From Neoechinorhynchus agilis (taxonomy: Eukaryota > Acanthocephala), in the NCBI GenBank assembly GCA_051530055.1, contig CM121343.1, positions 4,836,001-4,900,000 of the forward strand: a stretch of 64,000 nucleotides of DNA, in the 5' to 3' direction. This document shows, in pieces, positions 11,614 through 24,289 of this stretch; within the stretch, counting starts at the first letter, position 1; the number at the start of each line of letters is the position of its first letter. Under the pieces are notes generated by a model. The model was not told where the DNA came from. It did not search any database and saw only the letters and a list, made by a program, of their open reading frames with translations. Both the position numbers and the translations under genes were made by a program.

Positions 11614-14600
11614 TTTTTATGCCACATGTTTCTCTGTCATGCTCAGAGAGCTATCAATTAGGTCAACAACATGAACCTTTTTGCACCGCACGCTTCTCGG
11701 CCGAGCTCATAGAGCTTTCAATTATGTCACACCATCATGAACCATTTTTATGCCACATGTTTCTCTGCCATGCTCAAAGAGCTATAAATTAGGTCAACAA
11801 CATGAAACCAATTGCACCGCCCGCTTCTCAGCCCAGCTCATAGAGTTTTCAATTACGTTACACCATCATGAACCTTTTTTATGCCACATGTTTCTCTGCC
11901 ACGCCCAGAGAGCTATATATTAGGTGAAAAACATGAACCTTTTTGCACCGCCCGCTTCTCGGCCCAGCTCATAGAGCTTTCAATTCTGTAACACTATCAT
12001 GAACCCTTTTTACGCCACATGTTTCTCTGCCACGTTAAGAGAGCTATCAATTAGGTCAACAACACGAACCTTTTTGCACCGCCCGCTTCTCGGCCCAATT
12101 CACAGAGCTTTCAATTATGTCACACCATCATGAACCGTTTTTATGCCACATGTTTCTCTGCGATGCTCAGTGAACTATCAATTAGGTCAGCAACACGAAC
12201 CTTTTTGCACCGGCCGCTTCTCGGCCCAATTCACAGAGCTTTCAATTATGTCACACCATCATGAACCGTTTTTATGCCACATGTTTCTCTGCGATGCTCA
12301 GTGAACTATCAATTAGGTCAGCAACACGAACCTTTTTGCACCGGCCGCTTCTCGGCCCAATTCACAGAGCTTTCAATTATGTCACACCATCATGAACCGT
12401 TTTTATGCCACATGTTTCTCTGCGATGCTCAGTGAACTATCAATTAGGTCAGCAACACGAACCTTTTTGCACCGGCCGCTTCTCGGCCCAATTCACAGAG
12501 CTTTCAATTATGTCACACCATCATGAACCGTTTTTATGCCACATGTTTCTCTGCGATGCTCAGTGAACTATCAATTAGGTCAGCAACACGAACCTTTTTG
12601 CACCGGCCGCTTCTCGGCCCAATTCACAGAGCTTTCAATTATGTCACACCATCATGAACCGTTTTTATGCCACATGTTTCTCTGCGATGCTCAGTGAACT
12701 ATCAATTAGGTAAGCAACACGAACCTTTTTGCACCGGCCGCTTCTCAACCAAGCTCATAGAGCTTTCAATTACGTCACACCATCATGAATCCTTTTTATG
12801 CAACATGATTCTCTGCCATGCTCAGAGAGCTATCAATTAGGTCAACAACACGAACCTTTTTGCACCGCCCGATCTTGGCCCATCTCATAGAGCTTTCAAT
12901 TACGTCACACCACCCTGAAACCTTTTTATGCCACATGTTTCTCGGCCACGCTCAGAGAGCTATCAATTAGGTCAACAACATGAACCTTTTTGTACCGCAC
13001 GCTTCTCGGCTTAGCTCATAGAGTTTTAAATTATGTCACGTCATCATGAACCCTTTGTATGCACCATGTTTCTCTGCCATGTTCAGAGAGCTATCAATTA
13101 GGTCAACAACATGAACCTTTTTGCACCGCCCGCTTCTTGGCATAGCTCATAGAGCTTTCAATTACGCCACACCACCATGAAACCTTTTTATGCCACATGT
13201 TTCTCTGCCATGCCCAGAGAGCTATCAAATAGGTCAACAAAATCAACCTTTTTGCACCGCCCGATCTCGGCCCAGCTCATAGAGCTTTCAATTACGTCAC
13301 ACCATCATGAACCCTTTTTATGCCACATGTTTCTCTGCCATGCTCAGAGAGCTATCAATTAGGTCAACAACATGAAACCATTTGCACCGCACGCTTCTCG
13401 GCCCAGCTCATAGAGCTTTCAATTATGTCACAATGAATTAACCCTTTTTATGCCACATGCTTCTATCGCGCTCAGAGAGCTATCAATTAGGTCAATAAAA
13501 TGAACCTTTTATCACCGCAAGCTTCTCAGACCAGCTCATAGAGCTTTCAATTACGTCACACCATCATGAACCCTTTTTATGCCACATGTTTCTCTGCCAC
13601 GCTCAGAGAGCTATCAATTAGGTCAACAACATGAACCTTTTGCACCGCACGCTTCTCGGCCCAGCTCATAGAGCTTTCAATTACGTCACACCATCATGAA
13701 CCCTTTTTATGCCACATGCTTCTCTGTCGCGCTCAGAGAGCTATCAATTAGGTCAACAACATGAACCTTTTTGCACCGCACGCTTCTCGGCCCAGCTCAT
13801 AGAGCTTTCAATTACGTCACACCATCATGAACCCTTTTTATGCTACATGCTTCTCTGTCGCGCTCAGAGAGCTATCAATTAGGTCAACAACACGAACCTT
13901 TTTGCACCGCCCGATCTTGGCCCATCTCATAGAGCTTTCAATTACGTCACACCATCATGAACCCTTTTTATGCCACATGTTTCTCTGCCATGCTCAGAGA
14001 GCTATCAAATAGGTCAACAAAATCAACCTTTTTGCACCGCCCGATCTCGGCCCAGCTCATAGAGCTTTCAATTACGTATCACCATCATGTACCATTTTTA
14101 TGCAACATGTTTCTCTGCCATGCTCAGAGAGCTATCAATTTGGTCAACAACATGAAACTATTTGCACCGCCCGCTTCTCGGCCCAGCACATAGAGCTTTC
14201 AATTATGTCACAATGAATTAACCATTTTTATGCCACATGCTTCTCTATCGCGCTCAGAGAGCTATCAATTAGGTCAATAAAATGAACCTTTTATCACCGC
14301 AAGCTTCTCAGACCAGCTCATAGAGCCTTCAATTACGTCACACCACCATGAACCCTTTTTATGCAACATGTTTCTCTGCCATGCTCAGAGAGCTATCAAT
14401 TAGGTCAACAACATGAAACCATTTGCACCGCTTGCTTCTCGGCCCAGCTATTAGAGCTTTCAATTATGTCACAATGAATTCACCCTTTTTATGCCACATG
14501 CTTCTCTATCGCGCTCAGAGAGCTATCAATTAGGTCAACATGAACCTTTTTGCACCGCACGCTTCTCGCCAGCTCATAGAGCTTTAAATTATGTCACGTC

Positions 14601-16477
14601 ATCATGAACACTTTTTATCCACATGTTTCTCTGCCATGCTCAGAGAGCTATCAATTAGGTCAATAAAATGAACCTTTTATCACCGCAAGTTCTCAGACCA
14701 GCTCATAGAGCTTTCAATTACGTCACACCATCATGAATCCTTTTATGCCACTTGTTTCTCTGCCACGCTCAGAGAGCTATCAATTAGGTCAACAACATGA
14801 ATCTTTTTGCACCGCACGCTTCTCGGCTTAGCTCATAGAGCTTTCAATTACGTCACACCATCATGAACCCTTTTTATGCCACATGCTTCTCTATCGCGCT
14901 CAGAGAGCTATCAATTAGGTCAATAAAATGAACCTTTTATCACCGCAAGCTTCTCAGACCAGCTCATAGAGCTTTCAATTACGTCACACCATCATGAATC
15001 CTTTTATGCCACTTGTTTCTCTGCCACGCTCAGAGAGCTATCAATTAGGTCAACAACATGAATCTTTTTGCACCGCACGCTTCTCGGCTTAGCTCATAGA
15101 GCTTTCAATTACGTCACACCATCATGAACCCTTTTTATGCCACATGCTTCTCTATCGCGCTCAGAGAGCTATCAATTAGGTCAATAAAATGAACCTTTTA
15201 TCACCGCAAGCTTCTCAGACCAGCTCATAGAGCTTTCAATTACGTCACACCATCATGAACCCTTTTTATGCCACATGTTCTTCTGCCATGCTCAGTGAGC
15301 TATCAATTAGGTCAACAACACGAACCTTTTCTCACCGCCCGATCTCGGCCCAGCTCATAGAGTTTTCCATTACGTCACACCATCATGAACCTTTTTTATG
15401 CCACATGTTTCTCTGCCATGCTCAGTGAGCGATCAATTAGGTCAACAACACGAACCTTTTTGCACTGCACGCTTCTCGGCCCAGCTCATAGAGCTTTCAA
15501 TTACGTCACACCATCATGAATCCTTTTTATGCCACATGCTTCTCTGTCGCGCTCAGAAAGCTATCAATTAGCTCAACATCACGAACCTTTTTGCACCGCC
15601 CGATCTCGGCCCTGCTCATAGAGTTTTCAATTACGTCACACCATCATGGACCCTTTTTATGCCACATGTTTCTCTGCCACGCTCAGAGAGCTATCAATTA
15701 GGTCAACAAAATGAACCTTTTTGCACCGCAAGCTTCTCAGACCAGCTCATAGAGCTTTCAATTACGTAACACCATCATGAACCCTTTTTTATGCCACATG
15801 TTTCTCTGCCATGCTCAGTGAGCGATCAATTAGGTCAACAACACGAACCTTTTTGCACCGCCCGATCTTGGCCCATCTCATAGAGCTTTCAATTACGTCA
15901 CAGCATCATGAACCTTTTTTATGCCACATGTTTCTCTGCCATGCTCAGAGAGCTGTCAATTAGGTCAACAACATGAACCTTTTTGCACCTCCGGCTTCTC
16001 GGCCCAGTTCACAGAGCTTTCAATATTGTCACAGTGAATTAGCCCTTTTTATGCCACATGATTCTCAGCCATGTTCAGAGGGCTATCAATTAGGTCAACA
16101 ACATGAACCTTTTTGCACCGCCTGATCTCGGCCCAGCTCAGAGAGCTTTCAATTACGTCACACCATCATGAACCTTTTTTTATGCTATATGTTTCTCTGC
16201 CATACTCAGAGAGCTATCAATTAGGTCAACAACATGAAACCAATTGCACCGCCCGCTTCTCAGCGCAGCTCATAGAGCTTTCAATTACGTCACACCATCA
16301 TGAACCTTTTTTTATGCCACATGTTTCTCTGCCATGCTAAGAGAGCTATCAATGGGGTCAACAACATGAACCTTTTTGCACCGCCCGCTTCTCGGCCCAG
16401 CTCATAGAACTTTCAATTACGTCACACCATCATGAAGCCTTTTTATGCAACATGTTTCTCTGCCATGCTCAGAGAGC
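11614..16477. repeat. 130-131 bp satellite array, ~37 copies, dimeric unit
   Basis: A head-to-tail array with period 130-131 bp fills 4.86 kb. Each unit contains a step like tttatgccacatgtttctc, then gctcagagagctatcaatta, then gcaccgcccgcttctcgg, then gctcatagagctttcaatta. The two halves of the unit align to each other: both run gctca-x-agagct-x-tcaatta-x-gtca, then catgaacctttt. The unit is thus a diverged dimer of ~65-bp monomers. Five consecutive units at about 12131-12785 are almost identical (131-bp spacing measured at 12131, 12262, 12393, 12524 and 12655), which marks recent local amplification. Repeated short ORFs here are by-products of the repeat, not genes. The array stops sharply at 16477, about 330 bp from the 3' end of the APC5-like gene. 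Confidence 0.97.
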
Positions 16478-16810
16478 GACATAACCTGTTCAGGTAAGGA
16501 AGGAGAATAGTTATGGAGTGATCGGTCGTGACGCGCAGGGCGCGTTCGATCGATAACGGACGAACAGTTGTGTGTCATCGTTTCAGATCTACCATTTTTT
16601 CGTGTCTACTCTCATTGTGTACGCTCACTGCTTTACTTGAGGTGTGCGAACGCGAGCCAATAAAAGTTACTTTTGTTTTCCCCACAAAGCAAGAGTTGAT
16701 GGCTAATCAGGCTGTAACAAGGATATATCTGTAAGAATAACAGAATTTTTTTTGTAGTCGCTGAGAAGCGAAATACAGTCTCAGTACAAATAGCGATCAC
16801 AGTCAATATT

Positions 16811-19314
16811 TTATAGAATGAGAAAATCTTCTTCGAAAAAGGCGATTCGCTCATCGGTACTGATTGCTAATGTTGTGTTATAAAACGCCTTTGAGCAAGC
16901 GTTTCTCTTCTCCATTTGTCCAAGCCGGTCGTATACTCTAGCATTCAAGTAAATTGAAGCCAGCAGATACTTTATATCATCAACCTCCGTCAGATATACT
17001 TGAGATTGCTCCAGAAGTTGTGTTATTCTTTCCAACTCAGTTTTGAATTCGCCTGGATCGCTCTCGTCATTTTCTAACCGTTTAGATGCAATTCCAAGCA
17101 TTGTAAATGCTTTTAGGTATAGATAAGCACCTTTACAAGTAGACCAGAACTCTAGTTGCTGCAGACATTCTGTATGTAGACACTCCATTGCACTCTCGAA
17201 TTCACCGCATTTAAGCATTTGTTTAACCCTCACTAATCCAGGCATTGGTAGTTTATTTAGGTAGCAAAATGTATCGTATGGAACATCGTCGAGTGAAATC
17301 GTAATTAGACTCATCGTGGATTGAACAATGGGACTTTCTAAAACTGCGTTAAGAGATACAAAGAAGTTCTCACGTCTTACTAGATCCAGATAACAGCGGC
17401 ACACTCTGGCCAAGTCGGAATACATTGACAAAGCTAATATTCGTGCTTTTGTGAAGTCCAGTGCAGCCACAGCACCGTTGAATTGCGTAAGCGGACTTAC
17501 TTTTACCTGAGGATATTGTTTGAGGAGACCGTGCGAGTAAAGAACATCGCACATTATTCCACTGCTAAGAATTGGATGCGTTTGACAAATCATTTGAGCA
17601 TTAAGGAGCCGTTCATCGTCACAAGATTTCGAATTGGTAATACATTGCTCGATGTCTCTCCTCCAACATGCACAAGCTGATCGTTTTAAGCAGCTTGGTG
17701 CGAGAGTTGGAAGCGGCTCTGCCAAGGCGAGCACATGCATCTTCATCGAAAATGGTGGTTGGTAAAATACTGTACGTGCACACCGATCGAGCTCGTTCCG
17801 CAACGGAGCACATTCACTTTGGGCAAGTTTAAATAGCTTATTCCAGGATGTGCTCAAATAAGTTTTATCGTATTATTTTTAAAGGTTCAGTCACGCTGTT
17901 TTCCAAAAAACTGATTTGTGGTTTAAATTTTGCGAAAAACTATACGATCAAAGGCTCGTCTTCCAAGCAGCTTTACACAACTGTAATCGTCCTTTCAAGC
18001 AAACGATTTCCCTCAAATCTTAAAAAGTATTAAATTTAGTCATTTTAAAGGGCTTAGGTTGATTTAAATCGTATCTTGTTCATTTTAGACAGGTCTAATG
18101 CAATATAATTTACACAATTTAGGTGCCTATTTGTAGAAGTTCGCCGATCCGACCACTACAATGTTTTTGATTTAGTGCACTTGCACTTATAAGCACTCCT
18201 GGTCTATTTCGGTTCAATGTCAAAAACATATTCGCTAGGCCGACAGATCCGAAAAACGCATAAGAAGGACAAGAATCCCCGGAGCAGAAACCAAAGTATT
18301 CATGATTGTAAGCAAATGTAGAGTGCTCATCTCTTCTTTTGATGCTGTCTAGCAGTCGAATGATTGGTGATATGTCTTTGAAGCTTTTTTGAATATTTAA
18401 GAGGAAACGTACAGCCTTTCGGTCAAATTCAGAAACGGATACCAATCCTTCCAGCGATGCGAGAATGGCATTTTCGAATGCAGTTGCAACAATTGGTTCG
18501 TGTTGATGGATAGCATAAGAATCCAGTGGGTTATGGTAGCATTTCCGGTGAAGATGTGAGCGAACGATTGAACGGTATAAGCAGTCGTAATCGCATTGGA
18601 TATATTTTGACCATATGCGGTAGAAGAAAGCACCAAAGAGTGACCACGCGGTAACGAATTTGCTTTCATTGATCGCTCCTTTGGATCCGTGACTGATGGG
18701 GCGTGCGTCTCGAACCACAAATCGAAGTTTATCGAACACACTAGTGAGTTCATCGACTGTAGAAATGAAGGGTGCTTTAGGACTCGACTCGCATTTGTTT
18801 AAACCCGCAATTAATGCAACTCTAAAGACGGCGAGAATTAATTACGATCAATTACAGGGCAGCGAGGGATATTTGCTATGATTTCAAGCAGCGAATCGAC
18901 GATTGTTCTGAGTTCAGTCGACACCCGAAGTGTTTCTGATTTAATTTTGTTATATCTTTCAATGAGGAGAAGAACTACTTCAATAGTACGAATAAACTCT
19001 GGCTCAATGCCAAGATCAGTTCGACTCAAACGGCCAGTCGGACGTTCCATGTCGGCTTGAGCATTTATACAAAGAGCGATTACCTGCATGTCTAAAATAT
19101 CCACATCATTTTGCTCGGGTGCAACTGTGTACTGATGTGCAGTTGTAGTCGTCGTGGTGGTGGTATGGTCGCCGTGTAGGAATGTATTCATGGTCGTCAT
19201 ATCACCTCTTGGAGTAGTTCCCGTGTTCAATGTCCGGGGCGTCACAGTCATCGTACTGCTGCGGTTTGAATCCGAGTCGCTGGAGTCCAAGTGCCGTTGT
19301 TGTCGCTGCTGCAT
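16811..19314 (-). CDS. ANAPC5: Anaphase-promoting complex subunit 5-like, 4 exons
   Basis: Four minus-strand exons join in phase: 19314-18846, 18756-18160, a 40-nt mini-exon 18018-17979, and 17852-16811. They give about 715 residues, close to the 755 of human APC5. Introns have GT and AG ends. The C-terminus aligns well with APC5: LLEQSQVYLTEVD, then LNARVYDRLGQMEKRN, against EAKNYFAKVD and QARLYHTLGKTQERN. A middle helical stretch (SYAFFGSVGLANMFL to about RLQ) follows the APC5 TPR pattern across the mini-exon. APC5 is a TPR scaffold subunit of the APC/C ubiquitin ligase, which drives mitotic exit. The N-terminus has a threonine run from a trinucleotide repeat and is otherwise divergent. The ATG at 19314 is the first in frame. 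Alternative: another TPR-helical protein; the family call is fairly but not fully secure. Confidence 0.68.
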
Positions 19315-20023
19315 CTTCTAAGCAGAGTATTGAAAAATGTTGAAAGGAAATTATGGCCATTCGAATGCGGTACAAAATCAACGCTCTGCTACACATGAAA
19401 ATTTGGCTTATTAGCTAAAATGTTGTTTCGCTGGCATGCCACAATCGCACAGCAACAAAAAAAACCACATCAACGTGCGAGAATTCCGATCTACGGACGC
19501 TAAACACAACTTAGCGTTCGGAAAACCAAAAGCAACAAATTGAAAGTGAAAAATTGCATGTTCAAAACGGCGATTCTTCTCGATATAGACATTGAGCTTT
19601 AACGAAGTTAAGCAGCAGTATTCGGTGAGGATCCAATTGTTTATGTCATCGAGTTCTGTCACATTTATATTGCAAACAACCAGCAGTCCGACAATACGGG
19701 CGAGATATTGTGAAAGGTAATAATAAAAAATGATCACTACCACCAAGCGAAATATATCCATGAACAACTTCACAAACGGTGATAATATACGTCATGCATA
19801 TTGCATTCTTCCGTATCGTGCAGATTCTTACTCGAATTGGAGTTGGCAATGACGTATCTTATCGTCAGAATCCCTAACGAGTACAGAAACAAAATTTATG
19901 TGGCACTGCGGTTTATTGATGGTCAAGGTACATTGTTCATATCAAAATGATGAACACTAGGCATGTGATTTCCGTCGATTGCAGGTGACTGGAGCTCGTT
20001 CGAAACCCATTAAAGTGACAATC
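19315..20023. other. Upstream region of the APC5-like gene
   Basis: This should hold the promoter and 5' UTR of the minus-strand gene. A 120-codon minus-strand frame at 19411-19773 begins with a hydrophobic stretch (FRLVVVIIFYYYL) but has no recognised domain and could be chance. No other feature is visible. Confidence 0.35.
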
Positions 20024-20540
20024 TTATATTTTCAATGAACGCTTGGTTTCAAGGATAAAAAACTCGCATTTTCCCTTTTCGTGGTTGCGCAAAAATTCTC
20101 GCAGTCGAGCACATTCTCGCTTGTCCTCGGCGACGCAATCTTTCCACCACTTCTTTGATCTTCGGAGCCTTCTTTTTCCCTCAGTGTTCATTTTTGCTAC
20201 CTCCTGGATCAGTCCATTTGACTCATCTTTCATCACTCGGTCGCTGAATCTGATCCTCCATCGCTTCGATATGAACCACGAATCGCCCGATTTGGGATCA
20301 TGTCACACCTAATAACACCTGACATCCACCGGAGCATGCTCATTTCAGACACCTGCATTCGCTTGACATGATTTGCTGGTCGGATTGCGGTCTTGTAGAC
20401 CCTACCTTTTAGCACCTCCCCGAAGTCGTCCAGGGTCTGTCTGACTCCATTCTTCTGGGAATGACCTCCTCGTAATGGGGAGGTGAGCACAGGTTGAAAG
20501 CTAGGCGGCAACAACGCACTAGCGATTCCTGTGGCCAATG
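20024..20540 (-). mobile_element. RTE-type LINE, 3' end of RT
   Basis: Minus-strand frames read GRVYKTAIRPANHVKRM, then SEMSMLRWMSGVIRCDMI, then RRSKKWWKDCVAEDKREC. These match the C-terminal part of RTE-type reverse transcriptases (usually YKTVIRPV-x-LYG-x-E-x-W, then E-x-RMLRWM-x-G-x-TR-x-DRI, then GRPKKRW-x-D-x-I-x-x-D). At least one frame change is present. Only the 3' end survives. Confidence 0.7.
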
Positions 20541-21085
20541 GACGCACGTGAAGACCTCAACGGTGGATCTGGCGTGATAGAACAGGCTCCTTAAACACGG
20601 CAGAGAAGGTGGACAGTGTTCGGCAACCCGTTGCAGGTTCCGGTGGATCCATGGTCGTCTCCCACAGCGATGCCACGTGGAAGAAACTGGAATCGAAGTT
20701 CTCTTGGGACTGGTTCCCGAAGACAGTCCTTTGTTCACGCGGAGGCTCCATCATTCTAGTCCTTGCTTCTCTGGGAATCCCTTGGATGTGATTCTCTGCA
20801 GATTCACTATGTGTGACGGGAGAGGGGGAAGTGACTCCTAAACTCCTAGCTTAGAAGGTACACATGGGCGGTGAGCATAAGATGGCCGCTAGCCTTCTGA
20901 AAATCGGGTTGCAGAGGCTTTCGTGTCCTATGCTTAACGACGGAGCAGACCTATTTAGGTGCAGCGCTGCCCCCCCTTCTCTGCAAGGGAAGGTCCGATG
21001 AAAGGAGGACTAAAAACCTCCAACCTGAACAATTCGCCAACCAGGGAGCCGCTCCTAATGGCTCACTTCTTTTTGCGGTCGAAAT
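20541..21085 (+). mobile_element. Probable 5' leader of the RTE-type LINE
   Basis: Higher GC sequence without a long frame leads directly into the endonuclease domain that starts near 21.09 kb. It contains a cattccc-free, purine-rich leader with ccctttc steps and a run of nine C at about 20970. Its start is not defined; part may belong to older DNA. A weak minus-strand frame at 20409-20738 overlaps it and is unassigned. Confidence 0.4.
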
Positions 21086-23749
21086 AAACAAATTCCCTTT
21101 CGGATTGCCTCATGGAATGTTAGAACACCTTTGAATATGGATGATGATGATGATGATGATGAATGTAAAAGACATCAGCGAAGAACAGCACTAGTGGCGA
21201 GAGAACTTGAGCGCATTAATGTCGATATTGCGGCATTGAGCGAGACAAGAATATTGGATGAAGGATCGCTTACAGAGATCGGAGTATACCTTCTTTTGGA
21301 TTGGAAGGAGAGCACGCGAACCACGGACGCTGGCTTCCCTGTTAAGACGAAATTGGTACAACAACACAGTCTACATCCCATTGGCGTCAACGCACGCCTA
21401 ATGCAGGTCAGAATACCGCTCATCAACGAAAAATTTCTCACGATCATCAGTGCCTATTCCCCCCCCACACTGACAACTCAGGATCCAGTCAAAGAAACCT
21501 TCTATGATGACTTAAGAAGGATCCTTCGAACTGTTCCCAATGGAGACAAACTCCTGCTTATGGGGGACTTCAATGCAAGAGTGGGGAGAAACCATGAACT
21601 CTGGCCTGGGGTGCTCGGAAGAAGCGGCATTGGGAACTGCAATGCCAATGGAGATATCCTTTTGCAACTCTGCTCGAAGTTCGAACTGGTCATCACAAAC
21701 GCTGTCTTCCGACAAAAGGATAATTTTAAAACTACTTGGATGCACCTAAGGTCCAAACATTGACACATTATCACAAGGCAACGAGACCTTGGAGGTGCCC
21801 ATCAGACCAAGGCAATGCTCTCTGCAGATGACTGTTGGACGGATTATCGTATGTTGCTCTCCAAAATCCTAAAACCCAAGAAAACTGTTGAACAACTACC
21901 ACGGAAGAAATTGGCGGTTCACAAGCTCCAGGGAGATTCGTTGAAACTGTAGGAAGTAAGCTAAGGGCTCAGCCCCTCCCTCATGCGACTACACCGGAGG
22001 AAGAATGGAAGATTTTGAGAACTGCGCTCCTGGAATCCGCTGAATATGTTCTAGGTAACTCCTCTAGGAAAGATGAGGATTGGTTCGACGACAAGATCCG
22101 GAAGCTCATCAATACGAAAAGGAAGGCAAAGATGGACTGGGAGAGAGAAGAACAACCGTTCAAGACAAGAATACTACCACCAGCTCAAAGCTGAAACACA
22201 GAGAACTCTCCGAAATCTGAAGAACGAATGATGGATCGCTAAGGCGAAGGAAATTCAAGAATATGCTGACTCTGCGATCTTCCAAAAAAAATTTGAAGCT
22301 ACCAGACAAATCTTCGGACCAAAAAGAAATACGTCCACACCATTACGAACATCTGATGGATCGAAGTTGCTTCAGGACAAGAACGAGATCGCAGAAAGAT
22401 AGAAGGAGCACTTTGATACACTTCTGAACTCCTCCACAGCTGCTGTAGAAGGCTTTCTGAACAATGTTCCAAGAGGACATCTGAGATTAGAAATGGATCA
22501 ACCACCGAGCATGCAGGAATTGACGACAGCAATCAATGGAATGAGCAATAATAAAACTCCAGGGATGGATTGTATACCAGCTGAGCTCCTGAAAGCAGGA
22601 TGCCTTGTACTGAAAGCAAGGATCCACCATCTGATCCTGCGCATCTGGGAGACCGGCTAAGTCCCAAAAGACCTCAAGGACAGCATCATCATACCGATCT
22701 TCAAGAATGGAGACCATGCCGATTGTGGAAACTACAGAGGTATATCCCTACTATCTTCATTAGGAAAGGTACTTGCAAAGATACTACAGGCACGACTCCA
22801 GAACCCAGCGGAAGTTCTTCTCCCTGAATCTCAATGTGGGTTTCGCCCGAATAGAAGAACCGTGGACATGATTTTCACTCTCCGACAGGTCCAAGAAAAA
22901 TGTAGGGAACAATGTCGACCAATATACATCATATTCTATGACCTGGTTAATGCTTTTGATTGTGTCCCCGTGCAGCTCTATGGAAGGTCCTTGAACATCT
23001 GGGATACCCAGCCCGGTTCATGAAAGTTCTGAAGGCAATGCATGAGAACATAAGAGGCAGAGTATTGAGCGCTGGTGAGATATCGCCGCCTTTCCCGGTC
23101 CAGACAGGAGCAAAACAGGAAGACACGGTTGCACCAACGCTCTTTGTTCTTTACATGGCAGCAATGTCCATGATCCTTCCACCTCCTCATGAAGATAATA
23201 TCAACATACGAACTAGAACTGGCGGAGGTCTATTTATCCTCCGAAGACTCAAAGCCAGAAACAAGATGACCCTTCACCATCTCAGCGACTGACTATATGC
23301 TGATGGCAACGCAGTCCTGAGGCACTCACAGGAATCCCTCCAAAGGATATCCGATGCATATATTGATGATTATGAACGCTTCGGCCTTAGCATATCGACT
23401 AAGAAGACCAAAACATTGGCCCAACCCATACCTAGTCAGCAAGAACGATTAACGTGCAAGATTCAAATACACGGAGAGGAGGTAGAGCAAGTGGACCAAT
23501 TCGTGTATTTTGGAGGGGTCCATACCATCGATGCTACAATTCAAGCAGAAGTCCTGAGCCGAATCAGAGCAGCAAGCCTTGCATACGGAAAGCTCTATCT
23601 TAGGGTCTTCAACTGCAAGGACATCAAAGTAGGAACAAAAATGCTGGCCTACCGAGCCGTCGTTGTATCCACACTTCTATACGGCTGCGGGAATCGGACC
23701 CTGTATAGATCAGATCTCAAGAAGCTCGAATGATTCCATCAATCGAAAC
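21086..23749 (+). mobile_element. RTE-type LINE, nearly full length, cut at the duplication boundary
   Basis: An apurinic-like endonuclease (EEP) domain opens with FRIASWNVRTPLN just upstream of a GAT microsatellite (21140-21162). It continues with RRTALVARELERINVDIAAL, SETRIL and GDFNARVG. The reverse transcriptase follows: NNKTPGMDCIPAELLKAG, NYRGISLLSSLGKVL, CGFRPNRRTVDMI, FYDLVNAFDCV, a VQTGAKQEDTVAPTLF step, LYADGNAVL, and VDQFVYFGGVHT with LLYGC. Multiple stops and frame changes make it inactive. YADG replaces the catalytic YADD, so even the active site is lost. The element ends abruptly at DLKKLE with about one base-pairing step before position 23750, exactly where the inverted duplication starts, rather than at a natural 3' end. 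Confidence 0.85.
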
Positions 23750-23944
23750 CTTTTGGATTCATAGTGCGCTATTCGTCTTTCACCTGTTTAAAAAAGTTAT
23801 AAGCTGGAAAAAATAAACGAATTGCTTTAAAAAATGACTTGACGGAATCTTTTCCCAAATTAGTGATAATATAAACGCCTGGCATCCAATGAAACTTTTC
23901 TTATAATTGAAATTAACTCACACCACTTTTACAGGCGTTTAAGA

Positions 23945-24185
23945 ATATTCACGCCACCGCCTTTCTGGATCACTCAACTGCCGTCCTGGTGTTGTAATGG
24001 TTGAAAGGACGGATGAAGCGTTCCCCCGTTGCATAGCCAGATTTATGTTTTGCAGGAGGAATGCACTTGCCCTCAGATCACCAGTTATTCGTCTCAATCT
24101 CTTGGACATTTGCTTGACCAGATCCGGCGCCGCGGTACCATACGACCCGAGTGTCGTTTCAACGACGGCAGATTTTTACTGAAAG
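23945..24185 (-). mobile_element. REL-LINE C-terminal tail (left arm)
   Basis: Mirror copy of 38450-38695. On the minus strand it encodes LVKQMSKRLRRITGDLRAS, then LAMQRGN, ending in RQLSDPERRWREYS before the stop. It is the 3' end of a REL-LINE subfamily that has a longer C-terminus than the intact copy at 52.75 kb. Confidence 0.75.
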
Positions 24186-24289
24186 CATTCGATATTTTTA
24201 TTCCACTGAACAAAGCGTGAACTCAAACTGCCCAATATACTTCGATAAAAGTACAGCAATAAAGATTATAATTTTTTGTGTTGTACCTT

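Noticed and set aside
11614-16477. Repeated 60-78 codon ORFs in the 130-bp array
   Set aside because: They recur at the satellite period with the same residues and differ only by unit variants, so they are by-products of the repeat, not a peptide family.
11614-16477. CRISPR-like array
   Set aside because: The whole 130-bp unit repeats; there are no short repeats with unique spacers, and the DNA is eukaryotic.
19411-19849. 120-codon hydrophobic minus-strand frame as a membrane protein
   Set aside because: No known motif, low complexity at the start, and it falls in the probable promoter of the APC5-like gene; not enough to call.
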